Shown here: piece by piece, positions 1 through 5,867 of the stretch
Numbering within the stretch: the stretch's first letter is position 1
Layout of the letters: each line of letters starts with the position of its first letter
NCBI GenBank assembly: GCA_011524805.1
Contig: WTJO01000250.1
Span: 1 to 7,540, forward strand
DNA length: 7,540 nucleotides
From: Alphaproteobacteria bacterium
Lineage (GTDB): Bacteria; Pseudomonadota; Alphaproteobacteria; Puniceispirillales; Puniceispirillaceae
Direction: 5' to 3'
Position numbers and translations under genes: made by a program
Notes under the pieces: model-generated
What the model saw: the letters and a program-made list of their open reading frames with translations, nothing else
The model's database searches: none
Told to the model about the DNA's origin: nothing

Positions 1-4
1 GCGC

Positions 5-22
5 ACGCATTTCTGCGTTTTT
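5..22 (+). terminator. Weak terminator-like hairpin at the left edge
   Basis: ACGCA (5-9) can pair with TGCGT (14-18) around a TTTC loop, and a run of five T ends at 22. The stem is only 5 bp, so it could be a weak intrinsic terminator for a gene left of the window or a chance hairpin. No stop codon of a recognisable upstream gene is visible to support it. Confidence 0.25.
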
Positions 23-118
23 GGCAATTTACAAGTTCAAGCCCAATCCGAACTATGCTATCACTATTGCCAGAGTTGCCCACGGGCAGCACAGCGCATA
101 ACTTTTTTTCGAGAAAAT

Positions 119-122
119 GAGG
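119..122 (+). promoter_or_regulatory. Shine-Dalgarno GAGG fixing the zinc-finger protein start
   Basis: GAGG lies 6 nt before the ATG at 129, an ideal spacing. The earlier in-frame ATG at 117 would put this same GAGG inside the coding region and has no good site of its own, so the start at 129 is preferred. Confidence 0.55.
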
Positions 123-128
123 CCTGTT

Positions 129-341
129 ATGACCCAGACCCCCTCTCAGTCTTCTTCCGGTGCCAACAGCGCGCCCGATATTGAGCAAGTTGCAGCCGGC
201 ACCGCGCGCATTGCCTGTAATGGCGGCGGCGGCGCGCTTGGCCATCCGCAGGTCTGGCTGACCCTGACACCTACACCGCATGGCGGCACGGCCGTAATCT
301 GCCCCTATTGCTCGCGCCAGTTTGAGGCGCCTGCAAGCTAG
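129..341 (+). CDS. Small zinc-finger protein, zf-CHCC family (NDUFS6-like)
   Basis: This encodes a 70-residue protein. After a polar, Ser/Gln-rich N-terminus of about 25 residues it carries the zf-CHCC signature: Cys30 followed by a GGGG run, then GHP with His39, then CPYC with Cys58 and Cys61. These four residues are the expected zinc ligands. The family is related to the C-terminal part of the mitochondrial complex I accessory subunit NDUFS6, and such short proteins are common in Alphaproteobacteria. A role in complex I assembly or stability is an inference from that homology; nothing here tests it. The family call is secure because ligand order and spacing are complete. It ends 37 nt before polA on the same strand, so the two may be co-transcribed, though no functional link to polymerase is known to me. 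A start at 117 would add MRPV. Confidence 0.82.
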   Translation: MTQTPSQSSSGANSAPDIEQVAAGTARIACNGGGGALGHPQVWLTLTPTPHGGTAVICPYCSRQFEAPAS

Positions 342-365
342 CCCCCTTTCACTCACGGCAAACAT

Positions 366-371
366 AAAAGG
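366..371 (+). promoter_or_regulatory. Shine-Dalgarno AAAAGG of polA
   Basis: AAAAGG lies 7 nt before the ATG at 379. The reading frame is open back to an ATG at 322, but that start lies inside the zinc-finger gene and would add 19 residues with no homology to PolA. The site therefore supports a start at 379. Confidence 0.6.
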
Positions 372-378
372 CACGCAT

Positions 379-3243
379 ATGGCACCTTCAGATACCCCGA
401 CAAACAGGCTGATTCTTGTTGATGGTTCTGGCTATATTTTTCGCGCCTTTCACGGTCTGCCAATGATGAACAGAGCAGATGGCACGCCGATAAATGCGGT
501 GTTTGGCTTTACCAAAATGCTGATGAAGCTGTCATCTGATCTCCAGCATTCGCATATTGCGGTGATATTTGATGCTGGCCGCCGCACCTTTCGCAACGAT
601 ATCTATCCTGACTATAAGGCAAACCGCTCAGAGCCGCCTGATGAGCTGGTGCCACAATTTGCGCTGGTGCGTGATGCCACAAATGCGCTTGGTCTGCCCG
701 CCATCGAGATGGCCGGCTTTGAGGCTGACGACATTATTGCCAGTTATGCCAGGCTGGCCGCCGAAGCGCAGATGGACTGTGTGATTATCTCGTCTGACAA
801 GGATTTGATGCAGCTTGTGAATCCGCATGTCTCGATGCTTGACCCGATGAAACAGCGCCCCATTGGCGCGGACGAGGTAGTCGAGAAATTCGGCGTTACC
901 CCTGACAGGGTGATTGATGTTCAGGCGCTGGCAGGCGATTCAACAGATAATGTGCCGGGTGTGCCGGGCATTGGTGTGAAAACCGCTGCCGAGCTTATAA
1001 ACCAGTTTGGCGATCTGGATACGCTACTGGCACAGGCCGAAACCATCAAACAGCCAAAGCGGCGCGAAAATCTGGTCACCTTTGCCGAACAGGCGCGTAT
1101 TTCGCGCCAGCTTGTCCAGCTTAAAAATGATGTTGATCTGCCGCTATCGATTGATCAGCTTGCCAGCCAGCCACGTGATGTTGATGTGCTTGTCGCATTC
1201 CTCAGAGCGCAGGGCTTTAACTCGCTTCTGCTGGCACTGGGTGATGCCGGTGCTGCCCCGCCAGCCACCCCGACATCTTCTCAGGCGGCGGACACAGACA
1301 AGCAGCCAGCCGGCCAGCCAGCCGGTCAGCCAGCCCCTATTATGCCGCCACAGGTTGAGCAGACAGACTACCAGCTTGTAACCAGCATTGAGGCGCTATC
1401 TGGCTGGATTGACGAGGCCACAGCTCAGGGCTTTGTGGCTGTTGATACCGAGACCAGCTCGCTGAATGCGGCCGAGGCCGAGCTTGTCGGCATATCGCTT
1501 GCCACAGCCCCCGGCCGTGCCTGTTATATCCCCTTGCGCCACAGCCACCCAGATAGTGCCCCTGTGGACGGGTTTGATTTTCTATCTGAAGATGCAGACC
1601 CTGCGCCTGCCCCTGAACAGATCCCGTTTGACACGGCATTGGCCATGCTGGCACCGCTCTTTCATAATCCCTCTGTGCTGAAAATCGGGCATAATCTGAA
1701 ATATGACAGCCATGTGCTGTCCTATCCCGAGAATGGCGGTATTACGCTGTCGCCGATAGATGACACTATGTGCCTGTCCTATGTGCTGGATGCCGGCAGA
1801 ACAGAGCGACATGGGCTGGATTCGCTGGCCATGAATATGCTTGGCCATCAGACCATAAAATATGAAGATGTGTGCGGCAAAGGCGCCAAACAGATTCCCT
1901 TTGGCCATGTCGCAATAGAGGCGGCGTGCGATTACGCCGCAGAAGATGCAGATATCTGTTTGCGGCTCTGGATGATGCTGAAGCCCAGACTGGCACAAGA
2001 GGGGATGGCGGCTGTCTATGAGCGGCTGGAACGTCCGCTTATCTCTGTGCTGGCTGCGATGGAACAGCAGGGGATCAGTCTTGATGTCGGGTTTCTGAAC
2101 AGACTGTCAAATGAATTTGCCTTGCGCATGGCCGCGCTGGAAACAGATATTCATGCCGCCGCAGGCGAGAGCTTCAATATTGCCTCGCCAAAACAGCTTG
2201 GCACTATTCTGTTTGACAAGCTGGGCTATCCGGCACCGAAAAAATCAAAGACAGGGGCCTATAGCACCGGTGCAGATATTCTTGAAGATCTGGCCGCAAC
2301 CGGTGTTGAGATAGCAAAGCTGGTACTTGATTACCGTCAGCTGGCAAAGTTGAAATCTACCTATACAGATGCGCTAAGTGCCAGCCTGAACCAGAAGACA
2401 AAGCGGGTGCATACCTCATTTTCAATGGTCGGGGCATCTACTGGCAGGCTGTCTTCTTCCGAGCCGAATTTGCAGAATATTCCTATTCGCACACAAGAAG
2501 GCAGGCAAATCAGAAATGCCTTTATCGCCAAAGAAGGTCATCAGCTTATTTCGGCCGACTATAGTCAGATTGAATTGCGGCTTGTGGCTCATGTTGCCAG
2601 AGAGGCCTCCATGCTGGAAGCTTTCAGAAACGGGGTAGATATTCATGCCCAGACAGCCTCGGATGTGTTCGGGGTGCCGCTTGACGAGATGGATGGTGAG
2701 ACCAGAAGACGGGCAAAGGCGATTAATTTCGGGATTATCTATGGTATTTCTGCGTTTGGTCTGGCACGCCAGCTATCCATTGGCAGGGCCGAGGCAGGCC
2801 AGTATATTGGCGCCTATTTTGAAAAATTCCCCGGCATACAGGCCTATATGGATGAGGCAAAACAATTTGCAAAAGATAACCAGTTTGTAAAAACGCTGTT
2901 TGGCAGGAAAATCCATATCCAGCAAATTAGTTCCTCTAACGGGGCAGTACGTGCTTTTGCCGAACGTCAGGCAATTAACGCGCCTATTCAGGGTAGTGCC
3001 GCCGATATTATTAAACGCGCCATGATCCGCCTGCCAGATGCGCTGGCCGCAGAAAATCTGGATGCAGAAATGCTGTTGCAGGTGCATGACGAGCTTATTT
3101 TTGAAGTGCCCGATGAGCAGGCAGAGAGGGCAAAAGATGTGATCATCAAGGTGATGCAGTCTGCCCATCAGCCGGTGCTAGAGCTATCTGTGCCGCTTAT
3201 TGTTGAGGCAGGCATGGCCACAAGCTGGGCAGAAGCGCATTAG
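379..3243 (+). CDS. polA: DNA polymerase I
   Basis: A 954-residue DNA polymerase I, slightly longer than the 928-residue E. coli enzyme. It fills gaps and removes RNA primers during lagging-strand replication and repair. The 5' nuclease (about 1-290) keeps its metal-binding acidic residues: D15, D65, E115/D117/D118 in GFEADD, D140/D142 in SSDKD, D187/D190 in GDSTDN. A Pro/Ala/Gln-rich linker covers about 294-330. The 3'-5' exonuclease is intact, which is not true of all bacterial PolA: D356/E358 in DTETSS, D443 in GHNLKYD, Y519/D523 in YAAEDAD. The polymerase has motif A D727 (SADYSQIELRL), motif B R776/K780/F784/Y788 (RRRAKAINFGIIYG) and motif C D904/E905 (VHDELIFEV). About 19 extra residues sit between Exo I and Exo II (near 400-425), an acidic, Pro-rich loop. 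I see no frameshift or missing catalytic residue. Confidence 0.98.
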   Translation: MAPSDTPTNRLILVDGSGYIFRAFHGLPMMNRADGTPINAVFGFTKMLMKLSSDLQHSHIAVIFDAGRRTFRNDIYPDYKANRSEPPDELVPQFALVRDATNALGLPAIEMAGFEADDIIASYARLAAEAQMDCVIISSDKDLMQLVNPHVSMLDPMKQRPIGADEVVEKFGVTPDRVIDVQALAGDSTDNVPGVPGIGVKTAAELINQFGDLDTLLAQAETIKQPKRRENLVTFAEQARISRQLVQLKNDVDLPLSIDQLASQPRDVDVLVAFLRAQGFNSLLLALGDAGAAPPATPTSSQAADTDKQPAGQPAGQPAPIMPPQVEQTDYQLVTSIEALSGWIDEATAQGFVAVDTETSSLNAAEAELVGISLATAPGRACYIPLRHSHPDSAPVDGFDFLSEDADPAPAPEQIPFDTALAMLAPLFHNPSVLKIGHNLKYDSHVLSYPENGGITLSPIDDTMCLSYVLDAGRTERHGLDSLAMNMLGHQTIKYEDVCGKGAKQIPFGHVAIEAACDYAAEDADICLRLWMMLKPRLAQEGMAAVYERLERPLISVLAAMEQQGISLDVGFLNRLSNEFALRMAALETDIHAAAGESFNIASPKQLGTILFDKLGYPAPKKSKTGAYSTGADILEDLAATGVEIAKLVLDYRQLAKLKSTYTDALSASLNQKTKRVHTSFSMVGASTGRLSSSEPNLQNIPIRTQEGRQIRNAFIAKEGHQLISADYSQIELRLVAHVAREASMLEAFRNGVDIHAQTASDVFGVPLDEMDGETRRRAKAINFGIIYGISAFGLARQLSIGRAEAGQYIGAYFEKFPGIQAYMDEAKQFAKDNQFVKTLFGRKIHIQQISSSNGAVRAFAERQAINAPIQGSAADIIKRAMIRLPDALAAENLDAEMLLQVHDELIFEVPDEQAERAKDVIIKVMQSAHQPVLELSVPLIVEAGMATSWAEAH
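1303..1335 (+). repeat. 12-bp tandem repeat in the polA linker
   Basis: The unit CAGCCAGCCGGC occurs at 1303-1314, again at 1315-1326 with one change (C to T at the last base), and a third time partly at 1327-1335. It encodes QPAG-QPAG-QPA in the flexible linker between the 5' nuclease and the 3'-5' exonuclease. The length is a multiple of three, so copy-number change would keep the frame. Confidence 0.8.
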
Positions 3244-3271
3244 GCGAGTTGTTACAGACAGCAGAGATATT

Positions 3272-3302
3272 GCCTTTTTTTGGTCATAAATAGGCCTTTT
3301 TT
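3272..3302 (+). repeat. Direct repeat GCCTTTTTT downstream of polA
   Basis: GCCTTTTTT occurs at 3272-3280 and again at 3294-3302, 22 bp apart (about two helical turns). It lies just after the polA stop and 40-70 bp upstream of the putative chvI promoter. It could be part of termination of polA, a bent-DNA element, or a protein-binding site; the sequence does not decide. Confidence 0.45.
3282..3302 (+). terminator. Possible weak intrinsic terminator after polA
   Basis: GGTC (3282-3285) can pair with GGCC (3293-3296), including one T-G wobble, around a 7-nt loop, followed directly by six T (3297-3302). The geometry is right but the stem is only 4 bp, so it would be a weak terminator at best. 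Confidence 0.3.
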
Positions 3303-3338
3303 CGACCCTGCATCTGCCACATAGTAAGCAAGGGTTCG
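3303..3338. repeat. Imperfect dyad upstream of chvI
   Basis: CGACCCTGC (3303-3311) is complementary to GCAAGGGTTCG (3328-3338) over 9 bp with two single-base bulges (A3330 and T3335), around a 16-nt centre. It is flanked by TTTTTT on the left and, a few bases on, AAAAAA on the right. It ends 5 bp before the putative -35 box of chvI, so an operator or leader structure is possible. No T-run follows the stem on either strand, so it is not a standard terminator. Confidence 0.35.
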
Positions 3339-3342
3339 CCAG

Positions 3343-3371
3343 TTAAAAAAGATGGCGATAGCTGATATAAC
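3343..3371 (+). promoter_or_regulatory. Putative sigma-70-type promoter of chvI
   Basis: TTAAAA (3343-3348, 4 of 6 matches to TTGACA) and TATAAC (3366-3371, 5 of 6 to TATAAT) are separated by exactly 17 bp. Transcription would begin near 3377-3379, giving a leader of about 15 nt that just includes the ribosome binding site. Found by eye only; alphaproteobacterial promoters are loosely conserved. Confidence 0.4.
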
Positions 3372-3383
3372 AGGACAATAAAA

Positions 3384-3386
3384 AGG
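3384..3386 (+). promoter_or_regulatory. Shine-Dalgarno AGG of chvI
   Basis: AGG within AAAAAGGTG lies 7 nt before ATG 3394 and only 4 nt before the in-frame GTG at 3391. The spacing favours the ATG, which gives the usual short N-terminus before the first receiver strand. Confidence 0.5.
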
Positions 3387-3393
3387 TGATGTG

Positions 3394-4092
3394 ATGGCTG
3401 CTCGGTTAATGCTTGTTGATGATGATCAGAATATTCTGGCATCTGTGTCTGTTGCCCTTGAGGCAGAGGGATTTGAGGTAAGCACATTCTTTGATAGCGA
3501 GATGGCGATGATCGAGCTATCGCGAAATCCGCCTGATCTGGCCGTGCTGGACATTAAAATGCCCAAGCTTACCGGTACTGAAATGCTGAAAAAAATTCGT
3601 ACCAAAAGCGAGCTGCCGGTGATTTTCCTGACCAGTAAGGATGATGAAATTGACGAGGCAGTAGGGTTCGAGCTGGGCGCAGATGACTATATCACCAAAC
3701 CCTTTTCACAGAAATTGCTGATAGCACGTATCAATGCGCTATTGCGGCGCACCTCCGGGGCAGGGACGACCGCATCACCGAAAAACCTGATCAATCAGGG
3801 GCATCTTAGCCTTAATCCCGAGAGCTTTTCATGCAAGTGGAAAGGCAAGGAGGTCAAACTTACATTGACCGAATTTATGCTGCTTGCCGAACTGGCTGTC
3901 CGGCCGGGGCATGTCAAGCAGCGTCATGTGCTGATGGATGCTGCCTATCCTGATAATATGGATGTTGATGACAGAACCATTGACAGCCATATCAAGCGGA
4001 TCAGAAAAAAATTCAGACGTCATGATAACGAATTTGATGAAATTGAAACATTATATGGTGCAGGCTATCGCCTGAAAGACCCGCAAGGCTAA
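3394..4092 (+). CDS. chvI: Response regulator ChvI, OmpR/PhoB family
   Basis: A 232-residue cytoplasmic transcription factor that is phosphorylated by ChvG. The receiver domain (about 4-117) shows the acidic pocket D9-D10-D11, the phosphoacceptor D53 in LDIKMPKLTG, T80 in PVIFLTSKDDEIDE, and K102 in ITKPFS. The stretch from D53 to K102 closely follows rhizobial ChvI as I recall it, which is why I use the specific name. A linker near 120-133 leads to a winged-helix DNA-binding domain (about 135-230) with the recognition-helix region DDRTIDSHIKRIRKKF and the C-terminal wing GAGYRL. Length and motif order are normal for the family. In related bacteria ChvI controls acid, envelope and exopolysaccharide genes; targets here are unknown. 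chvG follows 110 nt downstream on the same strand, so an operon is likely. Upstream it has a plausible promoter of its own. Confidence 0.93.
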   Translation: MAARLMLVDDDQNILASVSVALEAEGFEVSTFFDSEMAMIELSRNPPDLAVLDIKMPKLTGTEMLKKIRTKSELPVIFLTSKDDEIDEAVGFELGADDYITKPFSQKLLIARINALLRRTSGAGTTASPKNLINQGHLSLNPESFSCKWKGKEVKLTLTEFMLLAELAVRPGHVKQRHVLMDAAYPDNMDVDDRTIDSHIKRIRKKFRRHDNEFDEIETLYGAGYRLKDPQG

Positions 4093-4102
4093 ACATCTGG
4101 CA

Positions 4103-4188
4103 CGCCAGCACTATCACAGCTATTATCTGGCTATGGACAGAGATGGTGAGCATTATGGCCAGAAGAACAGCCATCAGGATAGCTGGCG
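4103..4188 (+). promoter_or_regulatory. Competing inverted repeats in the chvI-chvG spacer
   Basis: GCTGGCG (4182-4188) is exactly complementary to CGCCAGC (4103-4109), and the pairing extends through GATA (4178-4181) with TATC (4112-4115) past a 2-nt bulge. The overlapping ATAGCTG (4179-4185) is also exactly complementary to CAGCTAT (4117-4123). The two pairings exclude each other, and both end just before the chvG ribosome binding site AGG (4194-4196). A third small hairpin, ATGGC (4155-4159) with GCCAT (4170-4174), sits in the loop. Whether these form in mRNA is untested. Confidence 0.3.
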
Positions 4189-4202
4189 GAAATAGGTGTT
4201 AG

Positions 4203-5792
4203 ATGAGTGGCAAGCTGAACATAAAGCGCAAGGGCATCAGCCTGCTTACCGTGCGTATTCTTGCTATTATGATTTTCCCGCTTTTTGTCTTTCTGGCGGG
4301 GTTTCTGGCAATTGACAGCTATCGTATTACGCTGATTGAGGCAGAGCTTGAAGCCCTTGAACGTCAGGGGCTGACAATGGCGCGTTCTCTGGCACTAGAA
4401 GAGGCGCGCAGATTTCCAAATTCGCCCCGCCAGCTTTCACCCGAGACAATGCGCCAGCTTCTGCCACTTGTGGGATATGGCTCAAGCCTGCGTGCCCGTG
4501 TGTTTGATACAAATGGCGCAATGATAGCAGATACCCAGAGGCTGGCAGGTGGCAGGCCGCAAATTCGGGTAAAGCGTCACAGAGACCATGAATATCACGA
4601 GCTGTTATTCAAACAGTTTTATGAACAGATAATGGGCAGGTTTGAACAGCTGACAGGCAGGCCTGATATCCAGATTGTCAATATCAATGCGGTGCGTCAT
4701 GCGCGCCAATTGCCAGATGTTGCAGCCTCCCTCTCTGGCCAGCTTATCCGGAATATTTTCTTCACCCCCAGAGGCGAGCTTGTGCTGTCTGTCAGCCTGC
4801 CTGTGGCAGATTTGCGTGTCATAAAAGGCGCACTGTTAATCACTACGGTTGGCAGGTCAATCGAACAGAAAATAGCAGATGTTAACCGCACCTTTTTTAT
4901 TGTCTTCTTAAGTGTGCTGTTTGTCACCATTGCGCTTGGAATTTACCTGTCGACCTCGATTATCAGGCCAGTGCTGTTTCTGGCATCTGCGGCTGATACG
5001 TTGCGTCAGACCAAAGATGTAACAGTGGGTCTGAAAGGGCTGCCCTTTCGAAGAGACGAGATAGGCCAGCTTTCTGCCTCGCTTGTGGCGATGACCCAAG
5101 AGCTTCAAAACAGGATAAAGGCAACTGCCAGCTTTGCCGCAGATGTTGCCCATGAGCTGAAGAATCCGCTGACCTCGCTTCGTTCTGCTGTTGAAACCAT
5201 CTCGCGTATTGATGATGCAGACCAGCAACGCCGGCTGATGAATGTCATTATCAATGATGTGAACAGGCTGGACAGGCTGATAACAGATATTTCTTCTGCC
5301 AGCAGGCTGGATGCCGAACTGACAGGCGAATTGCCGCCAGCCTCCGACTTGAGGGAAATTATTGGCAACTGGACAGCGATGCTAAGCCAGCGCCATGAAC
5401 GTGTAGCATTTGATATATCGCTGACAGACAGGCCTGTGATGGTACAGATGCATATCAGCCGGATACTCCAGATTCTGGATAATCTGATTGATAATGCGCT
5501 TAGTTTCCACCCCGAAGGCGAGGTGCTGACCATCAGATTTGAGGTCATTGACGATATGGCAAGCATTACCGTTGCAGATAAAGGCCCCGGTATTCCGGCA
5601 GGCTTGCAGGAACGTATTTTTGAGAGATTCTATACAGAACGCCCGCAATCAGAAGCCTTTGGTAACCATTCGGGGCTTGGACTGTCCATCTCGCGCCAGA
5701 TTGCCCAGATGCATAATGGCAATCTGACAGCAGGCAATAACACACAGGCCGGTGCCTATTTTACCCTTAGCCTGCCAGTTGCCTCACGCTAG
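4203..5792 (+). CDS. chvG: Sensor histidine kinase ChvG (ExoS-type), inner membrane
   Basis: A 529-residue inner-membrane sensor kinase, partner of ChvI. A basic N-terminus precedes membrane segment 1 (about 17-37). A periplasmic sensing region (about 40-228) follows, then membrane segment 2 (about 230-251) and a HAMP linker to about 304. The phosphoacceptor H317 lies in FAADVAHELKNPLTSLRSA, a hallmark of this family. The ATP-binding domain has the N box with N431 (DNLIDNALSF), G1 box DKGPGIP (459-465), F box ERFYTERP and G2 box HSGLGLSIS (489-497). All catalytic boxes are intact. The start at 4203 is fixed by an in-frame TAG directly before it and an AGG 6 nt upstream. In rhizobia the periplasmic protein ExoR restrains this kinase; no exoR is in the window. 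hprK, the usual next gene in many relatives, is absent. Confidence 0.94.
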   Translation: MSGKLNIKRKGISLLTVRILAIMIFPLFVFLAGFLAIDSYRITLIEAELEALERQGLTMARSLALEEARRFPNSPRQLSPETMRQLLPLVGYGSSLRARVFDTNGAMIADTQRLAGGRPQIRVKRHRDHEYHELLFKQFYEQIMGRFEQLTGRPDIQIVNINAVRHARQLPDVAASLSGQLIRNIFFTPRGELVLSVSLPVADLRVIKGALLITTVGRSIEQKIADVNRTFFIVFLSVLFVTIALGIYLSTSIIRPVLFLASAADTLRQTKDVTVGLKGLPFRRDEIGQLSASLVAMTQELQNRIKATASFAADVAHELKNPLTSLRSAVETISRIDDADQQRRLMNVIINDVNRLDRLITDISSASRLDAELTGELPPASDLREIIGNWTAMLSQRHERVAFDISLTDRPVMVQMHISRILQILDNLIDNALSFHPEGEVLTIRFEVIDDMASITVADKGPGIPAGLQERIFERFYTERPQSEAFGNHSGLGLSISRQIAQMHNGNLTAGNNTQAGAYFTLSLPVASR

Positions 5793-5843
5793 CACAGTTT
5801 TTACACTATAGATATCCAATCCCCCCTAGGCAGTAATATCGTA

Positions 5844-5867
5844 ATGATGTTATTATTTCCGATATGA
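5844..5867 (+). promoter_or_regulatory. Possible 7-codon leader ORF coupled to rapZ
   Basis: An ATG at 5844 opens a seven-codon frame (MMLLFPI) whose TGA overlaps the rapZ ATG as ATGA (5864-5867). The rapZ ATG itself has no recognisable Shine-Dalgarno, so translational coupling could load it. The leader's own nearest site, AGG at 5828-5830, is 13 nt from its ATG, which is longer than ideal. A frame this short can occur by chance. Confidence 0.2.

Noticed and set aside
75..90. Hairpin GTTGCC/GGCAGC before the zinc-finger gene as a terminator or operator
   Set aside because: It has 6 bp including one wobble, and the T-run (103-109) is 12 nt beyond the stem, so neither function is supported.
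1..116. Open frames across the left edge, for example one ending in TAA at 99-101
   Set aside because: The translations are short and match no family I recognise; open frames over about 100 bases are expected by chance.
322..378. Upstream extension of polA to an ATG at 322
   Set aside because: It overlaps the zinc-finger gene, adds 19 residues unlike PolA N-termini, and the ATG at 379 has a good AAAAGG site 7 nt upstream.
1340..1998. Long minus-strand open frames opposite polA (104 and 138 codons)
   Set aside because: They lie antisense to conserved exonuclease motifs of polA and encode low-complexity, unrecognisable proteins, as expected of shadow frames.
3391..3393. GTG start for chvI
   Set aside because: The Shine-Dalgarno AGG is only 4 nt away; the adjacent ATG at 3394 has better spacing and gives the usual N-terminus.
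4133..4195. 20-codon ORF in the chvI-chvG spacer
   Set aside because: It has no ribosome binding site, its product is polar and unrecognisable, and its stop overlaps the chvG Shine-Dalgarno; better explained as spacer.
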